A DNA stretch of 64,000 nt from Pseudomonas psychrophila HA-4 (GCF_000282975.1 NZ_ALJC01000091.1:1-64000), one strand, 5' to 3'; shown: positions 17,375 through 26,443, numbered from the stretch's first letter. The notes: generated by a model from the letters alone, not told the origin. Program-made: numbers and translations.

Positions 17375-18382
17375 GTGATTGAGTTTCATAACGTTCATAA
17401 AACTTACCGGGTTGCCGGTAAGGACATTCCCGCGCTGCACTCCACCAGTTTGCGTGTTGAGAGCGGCCAGGTTTTTGGCCTGATCGGCCATTCCGGTGCG
17501 GGCAAAAGTACATTGCTGCGCCTGATCAACCGACTCGAAACCCCGAGCGGCGGGCAGATCATCGTCGACAACGAAGACGTGACGGCTATGGATGCCAATG
17601 GCCTTCGGCGTTTTCGTCAGCAAGTCGGGATGATCTTCCAGCACTTCAACCTGTTGGCGTCCAAGACCGTTGCCGACAACGTAGCGATGCCTCTGACACT
17701 GGCAGGTGAATTGTCCCGCAGTGAAATCGACCAACGTGTTGCCGAATTGTTGGCACGCGTGGGCCTGTCAGATCACGCCAAAAAATACCCGGCGCAGCTT
17801 TCAGGCGGCCAAAAGCAACGCGTCGGCATTGCCCGTGCGTTGGCCACCAAGCCCAAAGTATTGTTGTGCGACGAGGCAACCAGCGCCCTAGACCCGCAAA
17901 CAACGGCGTCGGTGTTGCAATTGCTGGCTGAAATTAACCGCGAACTGAAGCTCACTATTGTCCTGATCACTCACGAGATGGATGTGATCCGCCGTGTGTG
18001 CGACGAGGTGGCCGTGATGGATGCCGGTGTCATCGTCGAGCAAGGCCCGGTATCACAGGTGTTCTTGCACCCGACGCACCCGACCACCAAGCGTTTCGTG
18101 CAGGAAGATGAGCAGATTGACGAAAGCGAACAACGCGACGTGTTCGCCCATGTGCCGGGCCGCATCGTACGCCTGACCTTCCAAGGCGAAGCGACCTACG
18201 CGCCGTTGCTGGGCACCATCGCCCGCGAAACAGGTGTGGACTACAGCATCTTGGCTGGCCGTATCGACCGCATCAAAGACACCCCTTACGGGCAACTGAC
18301 CCTCGCCATTACCGGTGGCGACATGGAGGCGGCTTTCGCCCGCTTCACAGCGGCTGACGTACATATGGAGGTGCTGCGCTAA
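17375..18382 (+). CDS. metN: Methionine ABC transporter ATPase MetN
   Basis: A 335-residue ATPase of the D/L-methionine importer. Walker A is GHSGAGKST, the signature LSGGQKQR and Walker B VLLCDEAT. The C-terminal NIL regulatory domain (about residues 260-335) binds methionine and gives transinhibition in E. coli MetN. The start is GTG (V-I-E-F-H-N). The stop overlaps the metI start by one base. I see no riboswitch in the upstream gap. Confidence 0.93.
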   Translation: MIEFHNVHKTYRVAGKDIPALHSTSLRVESGQVFGLIGHSGAGKSTLLRLINRLETPSGGQIIVDNEDVTAMDANGLRRFRQQVGMIFQHFNLLASKTVADNVAMPLTLAGELSRSEIDQRVAELLARVGLSDHAKKYPAQLSGGQKQRVGIARALATKPKVLLCDEATSALDPQTTASVLQLLAEINRELKLTIVLITHEMDVIRRVCDEVAVMDAGVIVEQGPVSQVFLHPTHPTTKRFVQEDEQIDESEQRDVFAHVPGRIVRLTFQGEATYAPLLGTIARETGVDYSILAGRIDRIKDTPYGQLTLAITGGDMEAAFARFTAADVHMEVLR

Positions 18383-19056
18383 TGGACACTTTAGTGAGCT
18401 TTTTCGCCAACATAGACTGGTTTGAAATCTGGCTGGCCACTGGCGACACCATGATGATGCTGGGTGGTTCGCTGCTGTTCACCATCCTGCTCGGTCTGCC
18501 GCTGGGGGTGCTGCTGTTCTTGTGCAGCCCGCGTCAACTGTTCGAGCAGAAAGCCGTCTACGCCCTGCTGTCGCTGCTGGTGAACATTCTGCGTTCGCTG
18601 CCTTTCATCATTTTGCTGATTGTGATGATCCCGCTCACCGTTCTGATTACCGGCACCTCGCTGGGCGTCGCAGGCGCCATTCCACCGCTGGTGGTGGGTG
18701 CTACGCCGTTCTTCGCCCGCTTGGTGGAAACCGCCCTGCGCGAAGTCGATCGCGGCATCATCGAAGCCACGCAGGCGATGGGCGCCAGCACGCGTCAGAT
18801 TATTACCAGCGCTTTGCTGCCAGAAGCGCGACCGGGCATCTTTGCTGCGATTACCGTGACTGCCATTACGCTGGTGTCCTACACCGCCATGGCCGGTGTG
18901 GTGGGCGCGGGCGGCCTGGGTGACCTGGCGATTCGTTTCGGTTATCAACGCTTCCAAACCGACGTGATGATTGTCACGGTGGTGCTGTTACTGATTCTGG
19001 TGCAAATTCTGCAAACCGTTGGCGATCGGCTGGTGGTGCACTTTTCGCGCAAGTAA
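18382..19056 (+). CDS. metI: Methionine ABC transporter permease MetI
   Basis: A 224-residue inner-membrane permease with about five transmembrane segments and the ABC-permease EAA loop (EATQAMGASTRQIITSALLPEARPG, which contacts MetN). It works with MetN and MetQ in methionine import. The TAATG junction with metN indicates translational coupling. Confidence 0.94.
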   Translation: MDTLVSFFANIDWFEIWLATGDTMMMLGGSLLFTILLGLPLGVLLFLCSPRQLFEQKAVYALLSLLVNILRSLPFIILLIVMIPLTVLITGTSLGVAGAIPPLVVGATPFFARLVETALREVDRGIIEATQAMGASTRQIITSALLPEARPGIFAAITVTAITLVSYTAMAGVVGAGGLGDLAIRFGYQRFQTDVMIVTVVLLLILVQILQTVGDRLVVHFSRK

Positions 19057-19137
19057 GCTCGACCTCTCGTTAATAAACGTAACCGCCAGCACGCGCTGGC
19101 AAACACCTGGACTCAGGTGTTAACAAGGAGTGGCTGA

Positions 19138-19908
19138 ATGAAGAAGTTATTTGCTGCTGTGGCCGCTGTTGCGGCATTTTCGGCTCACGCAGGCGATCTG
19201 TCAGTTGCGGCGACCCCAGTGCCTCACGCAGAAATCCTCGAGTTCGTGAAACCTGCGCTGGCCAAAGAAGGTGTAAACCTCAAGGTCAAAGTCTTCACCG
19301 ACTACATCCAGCCCAACGTGCAGGTGGCCGAAAAGCGTCTTGACGCTAACTTCTTCCAACACCAGCCGTACCTGGATGAATTCAACAAAGCCAAGGGCAC
19401 GAATCTGGTCAGCGTTGCGGCCGTTCACCTTGAGCCGCTGGGCGCTTACTCCAGCAAATACAAAAAGCTTGATGAGCTTAAAGACGGCGCCACCGTGGTG
19501 ATACCGAACGACGCCACCAACGGCGGCCGTGCGCTATTGCTGTTGGACAAGGCAGGCCTGATCAAGCTCAAGGACTCAACCAACATCCTGTCGACACCAA
19601 AAGACATCGTTGAAAACAAGAAAAACCTTAAATTCCGCGAACTGGAAGCAGCAACTATTCCGCGCGTGCTGACTCAGGTTGATCTGGCACTGATCAACAC
19701 CAACTACGCGCTGGAAGCCAAGCTCAACCCAGAAAAAGACGCGCTGTTCATCGAAGGCAGCGACTCGCCTTACGTGAACATCCTGGTGGCACGTCCGGAC
19801 GACCAAAACTCCGAAGACATGAAGAAACTGGTGGCTGCCTTGCACACGCCAGAAGTGAAAGCCTTCATTCTTGAGAAGTACAAAGGCGCCATCGTTCCGG
19901 CGTTCTAA
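19138..19908 (+). CDS. metQ: Methionine-binding protein MetQ
   Basis: A 256-residue periplasmic binding protein of the NlpA/MetQ family. The signal peptide ends near SAHAG and has no lipobox, so it should be soluble and not a lipoprotein like E. coli MetQ. The conserved VAATPVPHAEILEF start of the mature protein and NFFQHQPYLDEFN are family signatures. A strong AAGGAG site precedes the ATG. It ends the metNIQ operon. Confidence 0.93.
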   Translation: MKKLFAAVAAVAAFSAHAGDLSVAATPVPHAEILEFVKPALAKEGVNLKVKVFTDYIQPNVQVAEKRLDANFFQHQPYLDEFNKAKGTNLVSVAAVHLEPLGAYSSKYKKLDELKDGATVVIPNDATNGGRALLLLDKAGLIKLKDSTNILSTPKDIVENKKNLKFRELEAATIPRVLTQVDLALINTNYALEAKLNPEKDALFIEGSDSPYVNILVARPDDQNSEDMKKLVAALHTPEVKAFILEKYKGAIVPAF

Positions 19909-19916
19909 GCACTCTC

Positions 19917-20010
19917 TGTAGCCGTTGCCGCAGGCTGCGATAAGGGCCGTAGGACCTTCATATTTCGGGGGTCGCTACGCAACCCATCGCAGCGTGCGGC
20001 AGCGGCTACA
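19917..20010. repeat. REP-type palindrome, 'tgtagccg..ggctaca' family
   Basis: The outer arms TGTAGCCGTTGCCGCAGGCT and GCGTGCGGCAGCGGCTACA are inverted copies. The internal arms are CTGCGAT and ATCGCAG. It lies between convergent metQ and the Sco gene. Related copies are at 21539, 26336, 34605, 59782 and 63882. Confidence 0.8.
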
Positions 20011-20024
20011 GTGTTTTACCCACC

Positions 20025-20660
20025 TTACTTCCTCTCGACCAACCCCGGCAGTTGGGCAATCATTTTCTGATTGTTGAACGGGGCGCGGATAAAACCTCGC
20101 TGAGTACCGTCCGGACCGATCAAGGCCAAGTTACCGCTGTGATCAACGGTGTAATTGGGCTTGCTGGTATCGGCTGGGATGAACGGAATGCTCACGGCGT
20201 TAGCCAACGTTTGCAGCTCTTCGACTGAACCCGGCGTCAGGCCCACAAACTGCGGGTCAAAATAGCCCAGATACTGCTTAAGTTGCTTGGGGGTATCGCG
20301 GTTCGGGTCGACACTGACCAGCACGATTTGTAGTTTGTCCTGCACCTCTTTCGGCAGCTCGCTTTTGATCTGACGCAGTTGGGCGAGGGTGGTTGGGCAA
20401 ATGTCAGGGCAAAAGGTGTAACCAAAAAACAGCAGGCTCCACTTGTCTTTCAGCTCATTCATGAGCACCGGCTGGCCGTCTTGATTGGTCATCTTCACGT
20501 CCGGCAAGTGGCGGCTTTGCGGCAGCAGAATAATCCCGGCATCAATCAGTGCGGTGTTATTGCCCTGGTTTTTGCTCGACATGAGGCTGTTGAACACCAC
20601 CCCCATGATCAACGCCAACAGCGCAACTAAAATGAAAACAGTTTTTTGAGTTCTGGTCAT
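20025..20660 (-). CDS. Sco1/SenC/PrrC-family copper chaperone
   Basis: A 211-residue thioredoxin-fold protein anchored by one N-terminal membrane helix (about residues 8-28). The copper-binding CPDIC motif and the downstream ligand His (TVDHSGN) are both present. Such proteins deliver copper to the CuA site of cytochrome c oxidase or act as thiol reductases in the envelope. I chose the ATG at 20660 (MTRTQKTVF) because the upstream extension is not family-like. It is monocistronic here. Confidence 0.9.
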   Translation of the reverse strand: MTRTQKTVFILVALLALIMGVVFNSLMSSKNQGNNTALIDAGIILLPQSRHLPDVKMTNQDGQPVLMNELKDKWSLLFFGYTFCPDICPTTLAQLRQIKSELPKEVQDKLQIVLVSVDPNRDTPKQLKQYLGYFDPQFVGLTPGSVEELQTLANAVSIPFIPADTSKPNYTVDHSGNLALIGPDGTQRGFIRAPFNNQKMIAQLPGLVERK

Positions 20661-20812
20661 AAGCTCAACACTACGTAGTGGTTGATAAACAACGTGAAAT
20701 ACAGCGTACGTGAAGACGTTGATCGCTGTATGCGGCGCAGTGACACGGCAAAACCTGACTCCAGCGACAAATGGCACTCACTGCCCGGTCACAAAATGAA
20801 TAACAATACGCC

Positions 20813-20843
20813 CCCTGAAAAAAAGGCCTTCCTTTTTTGAGGG
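20813..20843. other. A/T-rich hairpin before the 211-residue unknown gene
   Basis: CCCTGAAAAAAAGG and CCTTCCTTTTTTGAGGG form a near-perfect stem with almost no loop. It lies in the divergent gap between the Sco gene and the gene at 20890. It could be a terminator read on either strand or an operator; the sequence does not decide. Confidence 0.45.
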
Positions 20844-20889
20844 CTATTTTGAAGCTTTCCTCTGGTTCAGCGCACCCCCTGGAGTTCCC

Positions 20890-21525
20890 ATGAACACCGC
20901 CGCCATCCGCGCGCAGATCCTGCGTGCCCAAGACCTTGAGGCCGAAACAGGCCTGCTTACCAAGCATCTGACTGTTCAACTTCCCCATCTTCATAAGGCG
21001 ATTCACGTGCCTGAAGTGGAAAAGAACGCAGTGCTGACCCGCTTTGTCAGCGCCTATATTGAGCAGGTGCCTGACTTGCTGGATGCCGCCAATGAAGTCG
21101 CTCGCGAAGCCGGTATCGAATCACAAATCAAACCCGTGCTGAAAATTGCTGAACATTTTTTTGTTCAGCCGCTCGAGCTGTTGAACGGTCACGATGGGCT
21201 CGAAGGCCTGCTGGATGAGGCCTACCTGGCACACCGGCTGGTCGAAGAAGTGAACGATCTCTACATCAAGCACTTTAGCCAGCCGCTGATTCCGTTGGAC
21301 ATGACCGTGGCCAACTTAATTGCGCACCAGTTGATTGGTGAAGATTTTGCCAACCAGCTCGACGAAGCGGTGCACCACGCCGTCGAGCAGATGCTCGACG
21401 ATGAAAGCTTTGCTCTGGAGTCGGTCGAAGCCTACCGCGAGCGCCTTACCAGCCCGCAAACGGGTGCCGCGTGGAAACGCTGGCCATGCCTATCCAAGCA
21501 GCTGGGCGTCGAACTGACGCTGTAA
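20890..21525 (+). CDS. Conserved protein of unknown function
   Basis: A 211-residue, acidic, mostly helical cytosolic protein with no signal peptide or membrane segment. It has two Cys-poor helical halves, with Leu/Glu-rich segments such as HFFVQPLELLNGHDGLEGLLDEAYLAHR. I do not recognise a family. It has a weak upstream GGAG ribosome site, is divergent from the Sco gene, and is bracketed by REP elements, so it is likely its own transcription unit. Confidence 0.7.
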   Translation: MNTAAIRAQILRAQDLEAETGLLTKHLTVQLPHLHKAIHVPEVEKNAVLTRFVSAYIEQVPDLLDAANEVAREAGIESQIKPVLKIAEHFFVQPLELLNGHDGLEGLLDEAYLAHRLVEEVNDLYIKHFSQPLIPLDMTVANLIAHQLIGEDFANQLDEAVHHAVEQMLDDESFALESVEAYRERLTSPQTGAAWKRWPCLSKQLGVELTL

Positions 21526-21538
21526 CCAGTCCAGCCTA

Positions 21539-21628
21539 TGTAGCCGCTGCGGCACGCTGCGATAAGGCCCAAAGGGTCTTAAAACGAAGGTCGCTGGCAC
21601 GCCATCGCAGCCTTTGCCAGCGGCTACA
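21539..21628. repeat. REP-type palindrome, 'tgtagccg..ggctaca' family
   Basis: TGTAGCCGCTGCGGCACGCTGCGAT at one end and ATCGCAGCCTTTGCCAGCGGCTACA at the other form an interrupted inverted repeat about 90 nt long. It lies between converging genes. Confidence 0.8.
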
Positions 21629-21642
21629 GCATTTTGCTGGTG

Positions 21643-22374
21643 TTAAAACCGCGCTTTAGGCGTCGCACTCGGGATCGGATTGGTCCCGTCCAACGGCAGG
21701 AAACTGCCTTTATCTGCGTCGTAAGCTTTGATCTCGCTGGTCTCGATGTCGTAGACCCAACCATGAATGAACAAATGCCCGCTGGCCATGCGCGACGCCA
21801 CGGATGGGTGAGTGCGCAAGTGTTGCAGTTGGGCGATGACGTTCTCTTCCGTCAGCACGTGCATGCTTTCAGACTCATTGGCGCAGTTGCAGTTGTCCTG
21901 CACCATGGTTTTCGCGACTTCAACATGGTGTAGCCAGGCTTTAACCGTCGGCATCTTTTTCAGGCTGCCGGGGTTGAGTACAGCACGCATCGCGCCACAA
22001 TCCGAATGCCCGCAAATGATGATGTGTTGCACGCCGAGTGCCAGCACCGCGTACTCAATGGCGGTCGAAACGCCACCGTTCATCTGCCCGTAAGGCGGTA
22101 CGACGTTGCCGACGTTACGCGTCACGAATAAATCGCCGGGGGCACTTTGGGTGATCAGCTCGGGGACAATGCGCGAGTCAGCGCAGGCAATAAACATCGC
22201 GCGAGGGCTTTGCGCCGTGGCAAGTTTTTTGAAGAAGGCTTCTTGTTCAGGGAAGATTTCGTGATGGAAATGTAAAAAACCATCAACGATATGGTGCAAG
22301 GCTGCATCGGCGCTTTCGGCGGGTGAAGGGCTGGCGGTAGAGGCAGTGGGTTGTGGTTTCTGCTTGTCGCTCAT
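21643..22374 (-). CDS. Beta-class carbonic anhydrase
   Basis: A 243-residue zinc enzyme interconverting carbon dioxide and bicarbonate. The ligands are visible as CADSR (Cys and Asp) and HSDCGAM (His and Cys). An N-terminal Pro/Ser/Ala-rich stretch of about 25 residues precedes the core domain and looks disordered. A GGGGA ribosome site fits the ATG at 22374. It resembles the beta-carbonic anhydrases of P. aeruginosa. The physiological role is probably CO2/bicarbonate supply at air CO2 levels (inference). Confidence 0.92.
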   Translation of the reverse strand: MSDKQKPQPTASTASPSPAESADAALHHIVDGFLHFHHEIFPEQEAFFKKLATAQSPRAMFIACADSRIVPELITQSAPGDLFVTRNVGNVVPPYGQMNGGVSTAIEYAVLALGVQHIIICGHSDCGAMRAVLNPGSLKKMPTVKAWLHHVEVAKTMVQDNCNCANESESMHVLTEENVIAQLQHLRTHPSVASRMASGHLFIHGWVYDIETSEIKAYDADKGSFLPLDGTNPIPSATPKARF

Positions 22375-22424
22375 ATGAATCCCCTGGGCAAAGTGGCACC
22401 GGATATTACCTGAACAACACCCGA

Positions 22425-22490
22425 TGTAGGTGCGAGCCAGCTCGCGTTTTTTAAAAGATCAAAAGATCGCGAGGCAAGCCGCGCCTGCAA
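22425..22490. repeat. Palindromic element with 'gatcaaaagatc' core
   Basis: Imperfect GC-rich arms (TGTAGGTGCGAGCCAGCTCGCG and CGCGAGGCAAGCCGCGCCTGCA) surround an A/T-rich core 'ttttttaaaagatcaaaagat'. Two further copies of this family are at 45013 and 51701. Confidence 0.75.
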
Positions 22491-22496
22491 AGAGTG

Positions 22497-22985
22497 TTAT
22501 CCCAACGCGGCCAGCGCCTTGGCAGCTTCAACCAACTCCAATTCATTGAATACCTGAATTCCGGCCGCACTGAGCATCGCAGCCGTCACGCCCTGGCCTT
22601 CAATCTTGGTACCGCTGAACGTGCCGTCATAGGTCAACCGATTGCCGCAAGAAGGGCTGTTGGCCTTGAGGACAGCAATGCGAATGTTGTGTTGCTTGAC
22701 CAACGCCAGCGCCTGATTAGCACCCGACACAAACGCCTCGGTCACGTCTTCACCCTCGGTGGTCATCACCGGAGCACGGCCGTTGAGCACATCAAACCCT
22801 TGGCCACCGGGAATTTCAGCCGCCGCACGCGGTGTGGGCAAGCCACCAGCAACCTCTGGGCACAGCGCTATTACACGCCCTTCGTCCTGCCATTGAGCTA
22901 GCAGGTCATAAGGGCCGCTAGCCCCCCCGTCATAACGCACGCGATGGCCCAACAAGCAACGACTGACCAGCACCTTAGAACTCAT
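22497..22985 (-). CDS. DUF523-family protein (YbbK-like)
   Basis: A 162-residue DUF523 protein. Conserved Cys residues appear in SRCLLG near the start and NSPSCG near residue 112, together with LCPEVAGGLPTPR. These Cys positions are typical of the family and hint at a metal or iron-sulfur site, but no reaction is established. Its start overlaps the stop of the upstream 2OG-Fe(II) oxygenase gene by 4 bp, so the two are translationally coupled and may share a pathway. Confidence 0.8.
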   Translation of the reverse strand: MSSKVLVSRCLLGHRVRYDGGASGPYDLLAQWQDEGRVIALCPEVAGGLPTPRAAAEIPGGQGFDVLNGRAPVMTTEGEDVTEAFVSGANQALALVKQHNIRIAVLKANSPSCGNRLTYDGTFSGTKIEGQGVTAAMLSAAGIQVFNELELVEAAKALAALG

Positions 22986-23617
22986 ATAAGTACCTCGGTG
23001 GCTCGTCGACGGAACCAGCCGGTCAACGACAGACGGTCTCGTGTGGCGGGCATCACTTCATGGGGGATTTCGCCCGAGAGAAAGACCACCAGGCAACCAC
23101 CCGTTGGCAGCACGTCATAATCGACGCCACCCTCAAGGTACATGCGCAAGTGACCGCCGTGCTCGGGCAACCAGCCCTGATTGAGGTACACCACCGCCGA
23201 CACCATGCGTCGGTCATCGTCGCGAAAACGGTCCAAGTGCTTGAGGTAGAAGGCACCGGGCGGGTAGAGCGCGAAGTGACTTTCAAAGTCCTCCAGGCCC
23301 AAAAAAAGCCTGCGATTCATGGCGATTCGCAGGCTTTCCATTAACCCTAGATAACTGTCGCAGGCTAAAGCCTCTCCCGGTTCCAGCCATTGAATATGGT
23401 CGCCGCGGATGCCCTCTCGGACCTCTTGCGCCGGGCCACGGCCCACCGCAGCCGGGGTCAATTCACCCTGGGCGGAACGTTTATGGCACTCAGCCGCCAG
23501 TTCGAGGGTCAAAGCCTCGGGCAGAAAGATGTTTTGCTGTGACCAACCCTGTGCGTACAGGTCGTCGACGATGCGTAGCAACAGTGGGTGATCAGTGGGT
23601 ATTTGCATGCCGCGCAT
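22982..23617 (-). CDS. 2OG-Fe(II) dioxygenase (prolyl 4-hydroxylase-like)
   Basis: A 211-residue non-heme iron, 2-oxoglutarate-dependent oxygenase. The iron triad is visible as HLDRF (HxD) and GEIPHEV (distal His). The Arg in RDRLSLTGWFR would bind 2-oxoglutarate. The C-terminal half is a P4Hc-type double-stranded beta-helix. The substrate could be a protein (such as a ribosomal or elongation factor) or a small molecule; the sequence does not say. It overlaps the DUF523 gene. Confidence 0.82.
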   Translation of the reverse strand: MRGMQIPTDHPLLLRIVDDLYAQGWSQQNIFLPEALTLELAAECHKRSAQGELTPAAVGRGPAQEVREGIRGDHIQWLEPGEALACDSYLGLMESLRIAMNRRLFLGLEDFESHFALYPPGAFYLKHLDRFRDDDRRMVSAVVYLNQGWLPEHGGHLRMYLEGGVDYDVLPTGGCLVVFLSGEIPHEVMPATRDRLSLTGWFRRRATEVLI

Positions 23618-23768
23618 AATATCGACACCCCTTAAAATCTAACAGCTCCGTCTAGCTGGCCACGTCGAAATATTTCAACTGGTCATTTAAAGCCCTTGGC
23701 GCAAGACGAATTCTCGACAAGTCCTACGCCACACCCGGACAATAGCGCCCTGCTGACAGGAGTCCTTC

Positions 23769-24521
23769 ATGCGCCGCTTGTTTTTACTGTTAATGATGTT
23801 TTGTACGTTACCCGCATGGGCAGACAACCTCGATGACCTGTTCACCGTCGCTGGCTGGCCCGAACAACGCGCGCATTTCAATGACGCACTAACTGCTGCC
23901 CAAGAACGCTACCGTAACAACTTGCCACCTGCGGTTTATCAAGCACTGGTGATTAACAGCAGCCAGCGCTTCGCTGCCGACGCGATGGATCGACGGGCCA
24001 AGGCGCAGATGCGTAAGCACCTGCCCAACCCCACCGCGGCACTGATTTTTTTCCAGTCCCCGCTGGGGCGAAAAATTGTGGCGGCCGAGCTCTTGGCCAC
24101 CCGGCGTGACCAGTTGGCCAAACACGCGCAAGGCCTGCCGCGCACTGAAGCCAGCGCCACCCGTCAGTTGTTGATCAACCATTTATCCAATGCCTTACCT
24201 GCGAGGGAAGCGGGCGCGGAAGTCACACTGGCTATTGCTGGGGTCGCCGCGGACAGTTTGAGCGCGATGATTCCCGGACTGCTGGGCAGCGGCCAATCTC
24301 AAAGCATGTTGAATGGCCAGCGCGAGAGGCTGATGGAACAAATTGCAGGCGAACTGGATAACACGTTGCTCTTTGTGTACCGCAACTTGTCTGATCCAGA
24401 GCTGGAAGAATTTTCCACCTTCGCAGAGTCGCCTGACGGCAGAACCTACTACCAAGCAGCGCTGGCAGCGATCCGGGCAGGGCTGGCAGTGGGCCAAAGC
24501 ACGTCTAGCCTGACCCAATAA
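23769..24521 (+). CDS. Exported helical protein, DUF2059-like
   Basis: A 250-residue protein with a clear signal peptide (cleavage near PAWAD) and a helical mature part. The segment from about residue 60 (RKHLPNPTAALIFFQSPLGRKI) and the C-terminal LSDPELEEFSTFAESPDGRTYY resemble the DUF2059 pattern of a helical domain near 'FF.S..G'. It is probably periplasmic. The function is unknown. The gene is monocistronic, converging with the cysteine-cluster gene. Confidence 0.65.
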   Translation: MRRLFLLLMMFCTLPAWADNLDDLFTVAGWPEQRAHFNDALTAAQERYRNNLPPAVYQALVINSSQRFAADAMDRRAKAQMRKHLPNPTAALIFFQSPLGRKIVAAELLATRRDQLAKHAQGLPRTEASATRQLLINHLSNALPAREAGAEVTLAIAGVAADSLSAMIPGLLGSGQSQSMLNGQRERLMEQIAGELDNTLLFVYRNLSDPELEEFSTFAESPDGRTYYQAALAAIRAGLAVGQSTSSLTQ

Positions 24522-24529
24522 CCTGCGCG

Positions 24530-24883
24530 TTAAACCAGCACTTGTCGCGTACTGGCGATGTATTCATGCACCAACTTCTCGGCGCTGGGGTGAATCAGCT
24601 CCACCGGGCGGCGGCCATTAGGGCAGGGCAGAGTCGGTGTGGTGCCAAACAGACGACAGATTAGCGGCCGCTCTTCATACACCGTGCAACCGTTTGGCCC
24701 CAGGTGCACACAGTTCAACTCGTCCATCGCCGCCTCTTGCTCGGCAGCCGTCTTGCGCGGCAGGCGGGCCATTTCTTCAGATGACGTGGTCACAGGCCCA
24801 CAGCAATCATGGCAACCCGGCACGCAATCAAACGAAGGGATTTGCTGCCTAAGAAAGCGAATTTTGTGACTGTTACAGCTCAT
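24530..24883 (-). CDS. YkgJ-family cysteine-cluster protein
   Basis: A 117-residue protein with the YkgJ (CxxCxxCC) signature: FDCVPGCHDCCGP near the N-terminus, then CVHLGPNGCTVYEERPLICRLFG. These eight or so Cys residues probably bind zinc or an iron-sulfur cluster. I chose the ATG at 24883 (MSCNSHK); the longer upstream reading frame has no family similarity. The biological role is unknown. Confidence 0.85.
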   Translation of the reverse strand: MSCNSHKIRFLRQQIPSFDCVPGCHDCCGPVTTSSEEMARLPRKTAAEQEAAMDELNCVHLGPNGCTVYEERPLICRLFGTTPTLPCPNGRRPVELIHPSAEKLVHEYIASTRQVLV

Positions 24884-25030
24884 CCACGGCTTCCCAGCTT
24901 TGAAAAGGGCACAGAGTCTGCCTGAAAATCCCCGCCCTAGACAGCACCGTACGGCTGTTCTTGCCCCTCGGGATTGGCACGGCTTATGCTCCGTAAAATT
25001 TTCCAAACATAAACAATCAGGATTACGCAC

Positions 25031-26332
25031 ATGAGCGCCCCGGATCAGCGCAGCCAGCACACCGCTTCTTATTACGCCGCCAGCAGCCTGCCGCAGCCCG
25101 ACCATCCGGTGTTGCAAGGTGAGTTGGTGGCTGACGTGTGCGTGGTCGGCGGTGGGTTTTCCGGGCTCAACACTGCGCTGGAGCTGGCCGAGCGCGGCAT
25201 GAGTGTCGTGCTACTCGAAGCCCACAAAATTGGCTGGGGCGCCAGCGGGCGCAACGGCGGGCAACTGATTCGCGGCGTGGGTCATGGCCTGGATCAGTTT
25301 GAAGGGGTGATCGGCAAAGAGGGCGTAAGGCAGATGAAACTGATGGGGCTGGAGGCGGTGGAAATCGTTCGCCAGCGCGTCGAGCGTTTCAATATTGCCT
25401 GCGACCTGACCTGGGGTTACTGCGACCTGGCCAACAAACCCCGCGACCTTGAAGGCTTTGCCGAAGAGGCCGAAGAGCTGCGCGGTTTGGGCTATCGCCA
25501 TGAAACCCGCCTGCTGCAAGCCAACGAAGTGCGCAGCGTGGTGGGCTCGGACCGCTATGTCGGCGGCTTTATCGACATGGGCTCAGGCCATCTGCACCCG
25601 CTCAACCTCGCATTGGGCGAAGCCACCGCCGCCGCGCAACTGGGCGTGAGGTTGTTTGAAAACTCTACCGTTACGCGCATCGATTACGGCCCAGAAATAC
25701 GCGTACACACCGCCCAAGGGTCGGTGCGGGCCAAAAGCCTGGTGCTGGGCTGCAATGCTTACCTCAAAGACTTGAACCCGCAACTCAGTGGCAAGGTACT
25801 GCCAGCGGGCAGTTACATCATCGCCACTGAGCCCTTGAGCGAAGCTCAGGCTCACGCCTTGCTCCCGCAGAACATGGCGGTGTGCGATCAGCGCGTGGCG
25901 CTGGATTACTACCGACTGTCAGCTGACCGCCGCTTACTGTTCGGCGGCGCGTGCCATTACTCGGGCCGTGACCCGCAAGACATTGCCGCCTATATGCGGC
26001 CCAAGATGCTGGACGTGTTCCCACACCTTAAAGACGTGCGAATTGATTACCAATGGGGCGGCATGATCGGCATTGGTGCCAACCGCTTGCCACAGATTGG
26101 TCGCCTGAGCGATCAACCCAACGTGTATTACGCACAGGCGTACTCAGGCCACGGGGTGAATGCCACGCACTTGGCGGGCAAGCTACTGGCCGAGGCTATC
26201 AGTGGCCAGCACAGCACCGGGTTCGACCTGTTTGCCAACGTCCCGCACATCACCTTCCCCGGCGGCAAATACCTGCGCTCACCCTTATTGGCGCTGGGCA
26301 TGCTGTGGCACCGCCTCAAAGAACTGGGTTGA
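25031..26332 (+). CDS. pauB4: FAD-dependent amine oxidoreductase, PuuB/PauB-like
   Basis: A 433-residue DAO-family flavoenzyme. The Rossmann FAD-binding motif is near the N-terminus (VCVVGGGFSGLNTALELAERG, GxGxxG), with a conserved GRNGGQLIRG and a C-terminal YYAQAYSGHGVN motif. It is the family of gamma-glutamylputrescine oxidase (PuuB/PauB). In P. aeruginosa the gene at this position (before kauB/pauC and rpmG) is pauB4, which supports a role in oxidising gamma-glutamylated polyamines. Assignment to that exact paralogue is by position, so the symbol is provisional. Confidence 0.8.
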   Translation: MSAPDQRSQHTASYYAASSLPQPDHPVLQGELVADVCVVGGGFSGLNTALELAERGMSVVLLEAHKIGWGASGRNGGQLIRGVGHGLDQFEGVIGKEGVRQMKLMGLEAVEIVRQRVERFNIACDLTWGYCDLANKPRDLEGFAEEAEELRGLGYRHETRLLQANEVRSVVGSDRYVGGFIDMGSGHLHPLNLALGEATAAAQLGVRLFENSTVTRIDYGPEIRVHTAQGSVRAKSLVLGCNAYLKDLNPQLSGKVLPAGSYIIATEPLSEAQAHALLPQNMAVCDQRVALDYYRLSADRRLLFGGACHYSGRDPQDIAAYMRPKMLDVFPHLKDVRIDYQWGGMIGIGANRLPQIGRLSDQPNVYYAQAYSGHGVNATHLAGKLLAEAISGQHSTGFDLFANVPHITFPGGKYLRSPLLALGMLWHRLKELG

Positions 26333-26335
26333 GCC

Positions 26336-26430
26336 TGTAGCCGCTGCCGCAGGCTGCGATGGGCTGCGCAGCTGCCCCGCTTAAAGCAAAGGCCCTGCGG
26401 GCCTTATCGCAGCCTGCGGCAGCGGCTACA
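26336..26430. repeat. REP-type palindrome, 'tgtagccg..ggctaca' family
   Basis: TGTAGCCGCTGCCGCAGGCTGCGAT and ATCGCAGCCTGCGGCAGCGGCTACA are inverted near-perfect arms of about 25 nt each, separated by about 45 nt. This is the cleanest copy in the window. Confidence 0.85.
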
Positions 26431-26443
26431 AATGTGGGGCATA

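Noticed and set aside
18391..18957. 188-codon minus-strand frame inside metI
   Set aside because: Glu/Gln/His-rich antisense of a membrane protein gene; no similarity.
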